Shown here in pieces: positions 1-7,980 of a stretch of DNA of 64,000 nt. Numbering within the stretch: the stretch's first letter is position 1; each line of letters begins with the position of its first letter. A program made the position numbers and the translations under genes. Below the pieces are notes generated by a model. That model worked only from the letters and a program-made list of their open reading frames with translations. It ran no database searches and was not told the origin of the DNA. This DNA is from Pseudomonas sp. Fl4BN1 (GTDB lineage: Bacteria; Pseudomonadota; Gammaproteobacteria; Pseudomonadales; Pseudomonadaceae): the NCBI RefSeq assembly GCF_009908285.1, contig NZ_JAAARM010000018.1, positions 1-64,000 on the forward strand, read 5' to 3'.

Positions 1-3
1 CCG

Positions 4-1050
4 GTGAAAAAAGCCCCGGCCAGCACCAGCCCCACTACGCCTGCTGCGCCGCGCAAAGCTGCCGCTCCACGCCCACGCCGCCCACGCACCGCCGCCAAAG
101 CCGTGCCGGTGAAAACCGCCGAAGCTGAGATCAGCACCATCAGCCAGAAGCCCATGGCCCTGCAAGTCGCCAGCGCCCCCCGCGGTTCCAACGAAGACAG
201 CGTGTCGGCCGTACTGCCGGGCAACTACCCGTACCGCAGCCGCATGCGCCGCGCCGAGTACGAAAAGGCCAAGAACGAGCTACAGATCGAACTGCTCAAG
301 GTGCAAAGCTGGGTCAAGGAAACCGGGCAGCGCGTGGTGGTGCTGTTCGAAGGCCGTGACGCTGCCGGCAAAGGCGGCACCATCAAGCGCTTCATGGAGC
401 ACCTCAACCCCCGTGGCGCGCGGATCGTGGCCCTGGAAAAACCCTCGGAGCAGGAACAAGGCCAGTGGTACTTCCAGCGCTACATCCAGCACCTGCCCAC
501 TGCCGGTGAAATGGTCTTCTTCGACCGCTCCTGGTACAACCGCGCTGGGGTCGAGCGGGTCATGGAGTTCTGCTCGCCCCTGCAATACCTGGAGTTCATG
601 CGCCAGACTCCGGAGCTGGAGCGCATGCTGTGCAACAGCGGCATCCTGATGTTCAAGTTCTGGTTCTCGGTGAACCGTGAAGAACAACTGCGGCGCTTCA
701 TCTCACGCCGGGACGATCCGCTCAAGCACTGGAAGCTCTCTCCCATCGACATCAAGTCCCTGGACAAGTGGGATGAATACACCGCCGCCAAGCAAGCGAT
801 GTTCTTCCACACCGACACCGCCGATGCGCCGTGGACAGTGATCAAGTCCGATGACAAGAAGCGCGCGCGGATCAACTGTATCCGCCACTTCCTGCACGAG
901 CTGGACTATCCGAACAAAGACCTGAAAGTCGCCCACGCCCCCGATCCCTTGCTGGTGGGCCGTGCTTCGCGAGTATTGGAAGAAGATGAACTGACCCAAG
1001 CCCAGGCCGCAGCAAATGCCGGAACCACGCGGTTGGCACTGTCGGCTTAG
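4..1050 (+). CDS. ppk2: polyphosphate kinase 2 (PPK2), 5' end uncertain
   Basis: Cytoplasmic PPK2-family kinase, which moves phosphate between polyphosphate and nucleotides (usually making GTP or ATP from the diphosphate). Counted from the GTG at base 4, a Walker A segment (EGRDAAGKGGT) lies near residues 116-126 and the lid/Walker B region (FFDRSWYNRAG) near 172-182, as in single-domain PPK2 proteins. The first ~60 residues are Ala/Pro/Arg-rich and low complexity. Only three bases precede the GTG, so no ribosome site can be judged and the gene may begin outside the window. The family call is firm; the 5' end is not. Confidence 0.93.
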   Translation: MKKAPASTSPTTPAAPRKAAAPRPRRPRTAAKAVPVKTAEAEISTISQKPMALQVASAPRGSNEDSVSAVLPGNYPYRSRMRRAEYEKAKNELQIELLKVQSWVKETGQRVVVLFEGRDAAGKGGTIKRFMEHLNPRGARIVALEKPSEQEQGQWYFQRYIQHLPTAGEMVFFDRSWYNRAGVERVMEFCSPLQYLEFMRQTPELERMLCNSGILMFKFWFSVNREEQLRRFISRRDDPLKHWKLSPIDIKSLDKWDEYTAAKQAMFFHTDTADAPWTVIKSDDKKRARINCIRHFLHELDYPNKDLKVAHAPDPLLVGRASRVLEEDELTQAQAAANAGTTRLALSA

Positions 1051-1059
1051 ATCCCGGGC

Positions 1060-1097
1060 AAAAAAAACTGCGCGCAGGCCGCTAAGTCTGTGCGCAG
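1060..1097 (-). terminator. Rho-independent terminator of the aminotransferase-exporter operon
   Basis: Ten-base arms (1068-1077 and 1088-1097, one mismatch) are followed on the minus strand by eight T residues (1060-1067). It sits just past the stop of the EamA gene, between two convergent genes. Confidence 0.7.
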
Positions 1098-1131
1098 AAA
1101 GTCGAGCGGATTCAAGTATCGGGCTGGGGCC

Positions 1132-2037
1132 TCAGGCGGCCTCGGTCACCGGCGTCACCTTTTCCGGCGGCTTGATCGAACCGATATACACCGCAAAGAT
1201 GGTCAACAGTGCACCGGCGATCTGCATCGCCGAACTGGCCTTGCCAAGAAACGCCACGTCGACGAAGTAGGTGATCACCGGCTCCAGCAGCAGGATCAGC
1301 CCGGCCAGGCCGAGGCTGATGGCGCCGATGGAGCGGTTGACCAGCAGCCAGCCGACAAATTGCACCATCACCCCGTAGATGATCAGCATCACCAAGGTCT
1401 GGCCGTCGACGATCGCCAGGCTTTCACCCATGGCCAATGCGTACACCAGCAGCACCAGCGCAGCCCACAGGCTCAGGTTGAGCATCTGTGCGATCTTGTC
1501 GCCACCGCCGTCAGGCAGTTGGGTGTTGACCTTGAGAAAGTACACGCAGATGGCATAGGCCAGGCCTGACAGCACGCCATACACCACGCCCTTGATGCCC
1601 ACCGCACTGCTCATTTCCGGCAACAGCAACAGGTACAGGCCAACAAACGCCAGGGTGATGGAGATCAGGAAGTAGATCGACGGCTTTTCCTTGAGCAGGT
1701 ACAGACCCAGCAAGGTCATGAAAAACACCTGGCAGTTGGTCAGGATTGAACCGATGCCCGGGCCGACGATGTAAATGCTCTGGTGCCAGAGCACCAGGTC
1801 GATGGCCAGGAACACCCCGGCCAAGGCCGTGTACAACTGCGCCTTGGTGCTCTTGAGCAGCACCGGAATGCGTCGCACCTTGAGCAGCAGGAAGAACAGG
1901 ATCGAAGCGAACAGCATCCGGTAGAAGCCGGCGCCGCCAGCACCGATGTGGGCAAAAGCCACGGCCAGTGCCGACAGGCTGAGCATCAGCCCACCGATGG
2001 TCAGTTCGATGATGGCGCGGTTGGTATTAGTCGACAT
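1132..2037 (-). CDS. EamA/DMT-family inner-membrane transporter
   Basis: A 301-residue, strongly hydrophobic protein with the two-repeat layout of EamA (drug/metabolite transporter) permeases, about ten membrane helices. Such proteins usually export small metabolites or amino acids. The ATG at 2037 is chosen because it lies inside the last codons of the upstream aminotransferase (11-base overlap), showing translational coupling; the open frame extends 17 codons further with no good ribosome site. Being the last gene after the aminotransferase, it is the likely exporter of that cluster's product. The substrate is inferred only from context. Confidence 0.85.
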   Translation of the reverse strand: MSTNTNRAIIELTIGGLMLSLSALAVAFAHIGAGGAGFYRMLFASILFFLLLKVRRIPVLLKSTKAQLYTALAGVFLAIDLVLWHQSIYIVGPGIGSILTNCQVFFMTLLGLYLLKEKPSIYFLISITLAFVGLYLLLLPEMSSAVGIKGVVYGVLSGLAYAICVYFLKVNTQLPDGGGDKIAQMLNLSLWAALVLLVYALAMGESLAIVDGQTLVMLIIYGVMVQFVGWLLVNRSIGAISLGLAGLILLLEPVITYFVDVAFLGKASSAMQIAGALLTIFAVYIGSIKPPEKVTPVTEAA

Positions 2038-3364
2038 GCGCGACTCCATTGATGAAGACCAAAGGATCGACGTCCTGGTCCGGGTCACTTAACTTGCCTT
2101 GCTCCAATACCTGTTGCATGGCCTCGAAAATACTCGTCAGACCGGCCTGCAGCGTGTCGCTGCCGATGGTCAGTGCCGGCATCAACTTGAGCACCTGATC
2201 CACCGGACCGCAGCGCTCGATGATCAAGCGCCGGGCAAAGCAGGCACGCATCACCCCGGCGGCCATGGCCGGATCGTGGAACTCGATGCCATAGAACAGC
2301 CCCCGCCCGCGCACGTCCTTGATGTGCCCAGCGAAACGCTCGGTGACCTCCGCCAACCACTCCTTGAGCAATGCCTCGCTAGCCTGGATGTGCTTGACCA
2401 GGCGCTCGTCACTCCAGAATTCCTGCACCGTCTTGGTGGCGGCGACAAACGCCAGGGTATTGCCGCGGAAGGTGCCGTTGTCCTCGCCGGGCGCCCACTG
2501 GTCCAGCTCCGGACGAAGGAGCAACAGGGCGAAAGGCAAGCCATAGCCACTGAGGGACTTGGACAGGCAGACCATGTCGGGGGTGATGCCCGAGGGCTCG
2601 AAACTGAAGAAGGTGCCGGTACGACCGCAGCCTGCCTGGATGTCATCGACAATCAGCAGGATGCCGTGCTCGACCGTCAGCTGCCGCAAGCGCTGCAGGA
2701 ACTCCGCAGACGCCACGTTGATCCCGCCTTCGCCCTGGATGGTTTCCAGGATCACCGCCGCCGGCATGTCCATGCCCGAGCTGTTGTCCTTGAGCAAACG
2801 CTCGAAGTACTCGATGGAGTCCAGCCCGGCGAGGTAGCCATCGAAGGGCATGCGGAACACATAGGGATCGACCCCAGGCTGACGGTTGTCACGGTTGCCG
2901 GTCAGCCCCAGGGCGGTATTGGACATCCCGTGAAAGCCGTTGGTGAAGGCCACGATGTGCCGACGCCCGGTGACCTTGCGCGCCAGTTTGACCGCCGACT
3001 CCACCACGCTGGTGCCGGTGGGCGAAGTGAACTGCATTTTGTAGGGCAGGGCCCGAGGCGCCAGGATGATCTTGCGGAAGTTATAGAGGAACTCCTGCTT
3101 GGCCCGACTGTGCATGTCCAGGGCCGCCTGGATGCCGTCCCGTTGCAGATAGTCGATCACCGCCGCCTTGACCGCCTTGGGGTTGTGCCCGTAGTTCACC
3201 GAGCCGGCGCAGCTGAGGAAGTCGATATAGGCCTGGCCTTTCAGGTCATAGAGGTAGCTGCCCTGGGCCTGGTCGAAGACCACCGGGAAACTGCGGCAAT
3301 AGCTGCGCGCCGAAGACTCCACATCCGCAAATACGCCCAACTCATCCATTTCTGAAATATCCAT
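2027..3364 (-). CDS. class III PLP aminotransferase, EctB/diaminobutyrate type
   Basis: A 445-residue PLP enzyme of the diaminobutyrate-2-oxoglutarate transaminase group (EctB, PvdH, RhbA). These interconvert aspartate-4-semialdehyde and L-2,4-diaminobutyrate using glutamate. Visible marks are a glycine-rich PLP phosphate segment around residues 114-119 (SPTGTS), the cofactor Asp in VDDIQAGCGRTG (239-250) and the Schiff-base Lys near 269 (LSKSLSGYG). No ectA or ectC and no NRPS gene are adjacent, so it is neither an ectoine nor a pyoverdine locus. It lies 53 bases downstream of the N-hydroxylase gene and overlaps the exporter gene, implying one operon. EctB-type specificity is inferred from overall resemblance. 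Confidence 0.85.
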   Translation of the reverse strand: MDISEMDELGVFADVESSARSYCRSFPVVFDQAQGSYLYDLKGQAYIDFLSCAGSVNYGHNPKAVKAAVIDYLQRDGIQAALDMHSRAKQEFLYNFRKIILAPRALPYKMQFTSPTGTSVVESAVKLARKVTGRRHIVAFTNGFHGMSNTALGLTGNRDNRQPGVDPYVFRMPFDGYLAGLDSIEYFERLLKDNSSGMDMPAAVILETIQGEGGINVASAEFLQRLRQLTVEHGILLIVDDIQAGCGRTGTFFSFEPSGITPDMVCLSKSLSGYGLPFALLLLRPELDQWAPGEDNGTFRGNTLAFVAATKTVQEFWSDERLVKHIQASEALLKEWLAEVTERFAGHIKDVRGRGLFYGIEFHDPAMAAGVMRACFARRLIIERCGPVDQVLKLMPALTIGSDTLQAGLTSIFEAMQQVLEQGKLSDPDQDVDPLVFINGVAHVD

Positions 3365-3417
3365 TACTGCCTGCTCACATAAAGGGGTCGAGATTCAGGA
3401 TTTAAAACGAGCGCTGT

Positions 3418-4761
3418 TCAGGCGATCTTCTCCGCGGCCTGGGCCAAGCCCAGCTGCTGGTTCAGCGAGTTGAAAATCTCTCGCGAGCGCAGCGACAGCA
3501 GGCTGAAAGAGCCGGCATCGCCATAACCATGGGACGATTCGCACAGGCCATTGAGGTAGAGCGCTGGCAAGTGGCTGCCCTTGGCGGCGGCCAGGCTGTA
3601 GTCACGACCAATGCGGATCACACCCTGGGCATCACAGTCCAGGTGCTCGGCCAAGTCCTTGAGAATTGCTGGGTAGCGTTCTTCCTGAGGGCCGGTGCCG
3701 AGGTTGCGAAAACCGGTGGCCAGGACAATTGCGTCCAGCCCGTCCAGCTCTTCGGCGACCTGGGTTGTGGTGTTGAGCAGCGACAGGCGGTAGCCCTCGC
3801 CGTCCGGCGTGCAGCCCTGGATATCACTGAGGCCCTTGATCACCACCCGCTCCTTGCCCTGCAGCTTGTCCTCATACATGCCCACGTAGAGTTCCTTGAT
3901 CACGTCGGCATCTGCAGCGGAATAGTTGGTGTAGTGCAGGTGGCGGTTGATGCTCTTCTTCGCCTCGGCAGAGCTGTTGTAGTACTGGTCGACAAAGGAC
4001 GGGAAGTACACGTGCTCGCTGAACTGGCTGGTGTCCTTGAGGCGGAAACCGTAGCCGCGCTGCACGTTGACGATTTCCAGGGTTGGGTAGGTATGGCGCA
4101 GGTGCAGAATGATCTCGATCGCACTCTGGCTGCCGCCCACCACCGCCACACGCTTGAGCTCGCCCTTTTGCGCCAGTTGGGCCACGCGGCCCAGATACTG
4201 GGTCAGGTGGAACACCCGGTCCGTTGCAGCGTTGGCGAACACCTGCGGGATCACCGGGGTCCGGCCCGGAGCCAGGACCACGGCACGCGCCTGATACTGC
4301 ACCCCAGCCAGGGTGGTGATGGTGTACAGGCTGCTGGCGGCATCGACCTGGATCTGCGCCACGCTCTGGTTGTAGGCCACATCCCGGGCAAAGAACCCGG
4401 CCACCCAGCGCACATACTCGGCGAACTCACTGCGCAGCGGGAACTCCAGGCCCAGGTTGAGGTGTTCGAACAGGCGGTCGTTCTCGAACAGGAAATTGGT
4501 GAAGGTGTAACGGCTGCGTGGGTTGCGCGGGGTCACCAGGTCGCGGCTCGGATGGTTCTGGATATCGCTGCCGGAGAGCATCATCTCCGGTTGCCATTGA
4601 GTGCTCGAGTGACGCTCGAGAAACAGCCGGGTACCGGCAAACTCCATTTCTTCCATGGCGATGGCCAGGGCGATGTTCGCCGGGCCAAAGCCAATGCCGA
4701 TCACGTCGTAAACTTGCCCATCACGGCCAACATCCTTGGCAGTCACTTTATGAACACTCAT
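3418..4761 (-). CDS. flavin-dependent N-hydroxylating monooxygenase (IucD/PvdA/SidA family)
   Basis: A 447-residue FAD/NADPH enzyme of the lysine/ornithine N-monooxygenase family, which hydroxylates the side-chain amine of a diamino acid or diamine. The FAD dinucleotide motif (GIGFGPAN) is at residues ~22-29, the NADPH motif (VVGGSQSA) at ~207-214, and the family's ATGF motif lies near the C-terminus. ATG 4761 is preferred over the longer frame because AGGGAGGGGA lies just upstream. Its partner aminotransferase would make 2,4-diaminobutyrate, so that is a likely substrate, but ornithine or lysine cannot be excluded. No acyltransferase or siderophore synthetase is nearby. Confidence 0.88.
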   Translation of the reverse strand: MSVHKVTAKDVGRDGQVYDVIGIGFGPANIALAIAMEEMEFAGTRLFLERHSSTQWQPEMMLSGSDIQNHPSRDLVTPRNPRSRYTFTNFLFENDRLFEHLNLGLEFPLRSEFAEYVRWVAGFFARDVAYNQSVAQIQVDAASSLYTITTLAGVQYQARAVVLAPGRTPVIPQVFANAATDRVFHLTQYLGRVAQLAQKGELKRVAVVGGSQSAIEIILHLRHTYPTLEIVNVQRGYGFRLKDTSQFSEHVYFPSFVDQYYNSSAEAKKSINRHLHYTNYSAADADVIKELYVGMYEDKLQGKERVVIKGLSDIQGCTPDGEGYRLSLLNTTTQVAEELDGLDAIVLATGFRNLGTGPQEERYPAILKDLAEHLDCDAQGVIRIGRDYSLAAAKGSHLPALYLNGLCESSHGYGDAGSFSLLSLRSREIFNSLNQQLGLAQAAEKIA

Positions 4762-4793
4762 AAATTCCCCTCCCTGTAACAAAAGTCAGACTC

Positions 4794-4828
4794 GAAAAAA
4801 GCAGAAAAAACACCCGGGTCTTTTCTGC
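4794..4828 (-). terminator. terminator or attenuator between the GST and N-hydroxylase genes
   Basis: Perfect 8-base arms (GCAGAAAA 4801-4808 and TTTTCTGC 4821-4828) are followed on the minus strand by a run of six T. It separates the GST gene from the N-hydroxylase gene, so the latter probably has its own promoter or is read through only partly. The 4839-4875 stretch beside it is AT-rich. Confidence 0.6.
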
Positions 4829-4888
4829 CTTCAGTCAAATAATCATTAATTTTTAGTTAGCATTATTCGTTATATGAAGTTGGACTTT

Positions 4889-5512
4889 TTAAACTTCTGC
4901 CGCGGCCAACTTCAGCCACTTCTGCACCGGCGGATAAGCCAGAACTTGCTCGATATAACCTTGCAGTTGCGCCGGCACCGCCACGCCATAACGACGGAAG
5001 CGGAACACCACCGGTACGAACATCGCATCGACGATGCCAAAGCCGCCGCACAGGAACTGCTTGGAGCCGCTGGCCTCACGCAGATTGTTCCAAATGGCGA
5101 AGATCCGCTGGATCTCTTCCTCGGTGTCGGCGGTCAGCGGCTCAGGGGTATCGCCGGTGTTCAGGCCAAAGGACATCTGGGTGCGCAGGTTGACGAACCC
5201 CGAGTGCATTTCCGCCGCTGCGGCACGGGCCTGGGCCTTGATCAGTGGGTCCTGGGGCCACAGGTTGGCCGCCGGATAGGCACCGGCAACGTATTCGCAA
5301 ATGGCCAGGCTGTCGTTGATCACCACCTTGTCCAGCAGCAGCGCCGGGACCTTGCCCGATGGCGAATGGCGCAGGATCTGCTGACGGGTGTCGTCCTGCT
5401 CCAGCTTGACTTGAACGGTCTCGAAGGAAACGTCCGCCGTTACCAGAACCAGCCATGCCCGGAATGACCATGAAGACTTTTTGTAATCCCCAATAACTAG
5501 TTTTGTAGGCAT
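4889..5512 (-). CDS. glutathione S-transferase family protein
   Basis: A 207-residue soluble protein with an N-terminal thioredoxin-like half (KSSWSFRAW near residues 12-20, a cis-Pro segment GKVPAL, and INDSLAICEY binding the gamma-glutamyl part) and a C-terminal helical half. The N-terminal serines are in the position of the catalytic Ser of zeta/beta-like GSTs. The ATG at 5512 is chosen over the GTG at 5515 because of its spacing to AGGGG. It is divergent from an araC-type gene and just upstream of the N-hydroxylase gene. Its role could be conjugation, reduction or isomerisation of the pathway product, or self-protection; this is inference. Confidence 0.85.
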   Translation of the reverse strand: MPTKLVIGDYKKSSWSFRAWLVLVTADVSFETVQVKLEQDDTRQQILRHSPSGKVPALLLDKVVINDSLAICEYVAGAYPAANLWPQDPLIKAQARAAAAEMHSGFVNLRTQMSFGLNTGDTPEPLTADTEEEIQRIFAIWNNLREASGSKQFLCGGFGIVDAMFVPVVFRFRRYGVAVPAQLQGYIEQVLAYPPVQKWLKLAAAEV

Positions 5513-5543
5513 CACTTCCCCTAGCTTGCGTTATGAAATGGGT

Positions 5544-5555
5544 GCTAAATTTAGC
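5544..5555. promoter_or_regulatory. palindrome in the GST/araC divergent promoter region
   Basis: GCTAAATTTAGC is a perfect 12-base palindrome midway between the divergent GST and AraC-type genes. It is a candidate regulator-binding site. Nothing in the sequence proves function. Confidence 0.25.
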
Positions 5556-5596
5556 GGCCCTTTTTTCCACCGTATTGCACAAAACTGGACAAACTC

Positions 5597-6442
5597 ATGG
5601 ATGAGCACCGGCAGCGCAAAGTCCTTTCTCAGGACAAGGACTTTGTTCAATTCTGGCGAATACCCGAAGGCGACTGTGAGTTGTTATCTGCGCGTTACAG
5701 CGCCCAGTCTTTCGGCCGGCATTCACATGATCGATATGCAGTAGGGGTTATAAGCAGCGGCGTTGAAAAACTCTTTTATCGGGGCAGTTACTACTTGGGC
5801 AGTGCCGGCAGCGTCGTCACCATCACCCCGGAGGAGATTCACGACGGTCTCCCCGGACACGACCAGGGCTGGATGTACCGGATGCTTTACCTGGACCCGG
5901 GCTGGGTCAATCGGGTGATCTTTCAAGGGCGCTTTGGCGACGAGCATATCCATCTGTTCCAGAGCGCACTGAACCTCGACCCCAGCTTTGCCCTGACCTT
6001 CCTGCAACACCACCAGATCATTGAACACTCCCCTCCCAGCCTGGAGCGCGAATCCATTCTTCTGGACCTGGTGACCCAACTCTTCGAACGCAGCGGCGCG
6101 CCCATTGCCGCCGTCGCCAGTGCCGAACGCAGCGCGATCAAGTTCATCAAGAAAAAACTCGAAGACGAATACGCCCACAACATTCCCCTGGAAGAGCTGG
6201 CGCAACTGGTGGACATGGACCCGCTGTACCTGATCCGGGTGTTCAAGAAGACCGTGGGCGTATCACCCCACAGCTACCAGATCCAGAAACGCGTGGCTCA
6301 GGTGCAGAACCTGTTGCGCACCGGCGCCAGCCTGGCCGAAGCCTCCTTCAACTGCGGCTTTTTCGATCAAAGCCACATGACCCGCGCCTTCAAGAAAGTA
6401 GTGGGCATCACCCCCGGCAGCTTCCGTAACAGCCGCGCCTGA
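5597..6442 (+). CDS. AraC-family transcriptional regulator
   Basis: A 281-residue protein with an N-terminal cupin-like ligand domain (RHSHDRYAVGV near residues 41-51, then the ITPEEIHDG segment) and a C-terminal double helix-turn-helix (about 185-280; SFNCGFFDQSHMTRAFKK is the typical AraC second-helix signature). It is divergent from the GST gene and 84 bases from it, so it is the likely regulator of the GST/N-hydroxylase/aminotransferase/exporter cluster. The inducer is unknown. The ribosome site before ATG 5597 is weak. Confidence 0.9.
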   Translation: MDEHRQRKVLSQDKDFVQFWRIPEGDCELLSARYSAQSFGRHSHDRYAVGVISSGVEKLFYRGSYYLGSAGSVVTITPEEIHDGLPGHDQGWMYRMLYLDPGWVNRVIFQGRFGDEHIHLFQSALNLDPSFALTFLQHHQIIEHSPPSLERESILLDLVTQLFERSGAPIAAVASAERSAIKFIKKKLEDEYAHNIPLEELAQLVDMDPLYLIRVFKKTVGVSPHSYQIQKRVAQVQNLLRTGASLAEASFNCGFFDQSHMTRAFKKVVGITPGSFRNSRA

Positions 6443-6492
6443 AACCCGCGTCCCGCTGCTGATCTTTTCTCCATCGTCCAAGGACCCGCTGC

Positions 6493-7230
6493 ATGCCTAC
6501 CATCGCTACCCCGGAATTCACTCAACTGCCTGCCGGTGCCGTCGCCTTCCCCGATGCCAAGGACCTGTTCGTCGCTGACCAACAGGAACTGGCCGAACAC
6601 CTGCTGCCGCTGTTGTCCATCGACGCCAGCCTGATCAACCCAGAATGGTCCGGCCGCCTGCACCTGTTGAGCCCCATCGAGCCTTGTGAAGGGCTGGTGG
6701 GCGAACTGACGGAAAACTACGGCTTCGACACCGAGCTGCTGAAGACCAACTGGATCGGCCTGAAGCTTGAGGACGGTCGCTACCGCCTGTGCGGCGACCC
6801 GCGTTATTTCTTCCTGCACCCGGACAATGCCCAACTGCCCGAGCCACAACGCAACCTGCGCACCACCCTGCAACGCCATTACGCCAAGGAGCACGCCGCT
6901 TACCAGGCCGCACGCCAGCTCTATCAGGAGCGCGGCTACCTGAGCTGGCCGGAAGATGCAGAGCGGCGCCTGAGCTTCATCGATGAGCAGGGCGGCGTGG
7001 CCGAGGGCTACGGCAACTGGGTGGAAACCGTGGAGTTCCCCATGGACGTTGTCGAGGCCAATGACGACAGCCGCGACATCGACGTCTGGCCCCTGAGCCC
7101 AGCGGGCCGACGCTTCCAGCACGCCCTCAGCGTACCCGCCTGCCACTATGGCATCACTGGCGCCGACCTGATCGTGATGTTCTACGAACCGGTGGAAGGG
7201 CTGGTGCTGTTCTGCTTCGACTGGTCCTAG
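6493..7230 (+). CDS. hypothetical protein, 245 aa
   Basis: I do not recognise this family. The product is soluble, acidic and rich in Trp, Tyr and Phe, with no signal peptide or membrane helix. AAGGACC lies 9 bases before the ATG, GC and codon use match the neighbours, and a terminator follows directly, so it is a real gene. It lies 50 bases after the AraC-type gene on the same strand and may be co-transcribed, but nothing ties it to that cluster's chemistry. Confidence 0.7.
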   Translation: MPTIATPEFTQLPAGAVAFPDAKDLFVADQQELAEHLLPLLSIDASLINPEWSGRLHLLSPIEPCEGLVGELTENYGFDTELLKTNWIGLKLEDGRYRLCGDPRYFFLHPDNAQLPEPQRNLRTTLQRHYAKEHAAYQAARQLYQERGYLSWPEDAERRLSFIDEQGGVAEGYGNWVETVEFPMDVVEANDDSRDIDVWPLSPAGRRFQHALSVPACHYGITGADLIVMFYEPVEGLVLFCFDWS

Positions 7231-7237
7231 GCAAGTG

Positions 7238-7261
7238 AAAGCCCTGCTGGGCAGGGCTTTT
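7238..7261. terminator. bidirectional Rho-independent terminator
   Basis: Arms AAAGCCCTGC (7238-7247) and GCAGGGCTTT (7251-7260) with a 3-base loop, T-rich on one side and A-rich on the other. It lies between two convergent genes and can serve both. Confidence 0.85.
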
Positions 7262-7274
7262 GCAGCAGGCCTGG

Positions 7275-7874
7275 CTACCCTTCGGGCGCACATCCTGCAC
7301 GGCGTTTCTGCTGATCGATGTACTGGGCAAATGATTCATAGCGTTCAGGCAAAGTAACCTTGGCCTGTGGCTTGAGGCCCTGGTTCTGTGCTTGATCCTG
7401 CTGACTCTGGTCATAGGCATTACAGGCCGAACTCGTGTCGGCCTGCATCTCGTAGATAAATCCGCGTTGCAGGCTGACGTTGCTGGCGCCATCGAAACGG
7501 CCCTCCTGAACATACAGCGCCCTTGAGCGCTGGAAGTACTCCAGAGCCTTGTCATAACGATTGGCGTAACTCACCTGCGGCTCACGAAAGCCATTCTGCT
7601 CAAAGTCGGTTTTCCACTGCCCATCCAAGGTGGAGGACATCAAGAACCGGCCATAAGCCCGGTATCCATCAGCGAAGCACAACGCCTGACCTGAGCGACG
7701 GCACAGCTGCAACGACTGTTCAATCAGCAACTCGGCCGCCCGAGGTCGGTTCTGCTCCAGCATCGCCTCGGCATTGGCCTGCTTCTGCCGGGGATCGGAA
7801 CTCTCCATTACCCCAACAACAGCACAGCCACTGACTAACAAAATTCCCGTTGTTATGCTCACGGCCTTATACAT
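7275..7874 (-). CDS. hypothetical lipoprotein with repeat-like helical region
   Basis: A 199-residue exported lipoprotein of unknown function. The N-terminus has a short positive segment, a hydrophobic core and the lipobox LVSGC. Further on, EAMLEQNRPRAAELLIEQ and ALEYFQRSRALYVQEGR resemble helical TPR-like pairs, which would suit protein binding. ATG 7874 is chosen over the upstream TTG because AAGGA stands 7 bases before it. No neighbour explains its role. Confidence 0.75.
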   Translation of the reverse strand: MYKAVSITTGILLVSGCAVVGVMESSDPRQKQANAEAMLEQNRPRAAELLIEQSLQLCRRSGQALCFADGYRAYGRFLMSSTLDGQWKTDFEQNGFREPQVSYANRYDKALEYFQRSRALYVQEGRFDGASNVSLQRGFIYEMQADTSSACNAYDQSQQDQAQNQGLKPQAKVTLPERYESFAQYIDQQKRRAGCAPEG

Positions 7875-7928
7875 GACACGATCCTTGTTCAACCTGAAAA
7901 CTCCCTTCCAAGCATCGCCCGGATGACA

Positions 7929-7946
7929 CTCGCGAACAAGCTCGGA
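7929..7946. repeat. degenerate REP-like palindrome
   Basis: An imperfect palindrome (CTCGCGAACAAGCTCGGA) resembling the core of fluorescent-Pseudomonas REP elements. It lies between a lipoprotein gene start and the histidine-kinase gene end. Only one degenerate copy is visible here. Confidence 0.3.
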
Positions 7947-7980
7947 TACTGCTCAGATTGGCGGCCTGTCACCGGCACCG

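Noticed and set aside
2027..3364. Ectoine biosynthesis locus
   Set aside because: The aminotransferase is EctB-like but ectA and ectC are absent; its neighbours are an N-hydroxylase and an exporter.
1132..5512. Complete hydroxamate siderophore cluster
   Set aside because: Only the transaminase and N-hydroxylase are present; there is no acyltransferase, synthetase, NRPS or TonB receptor.
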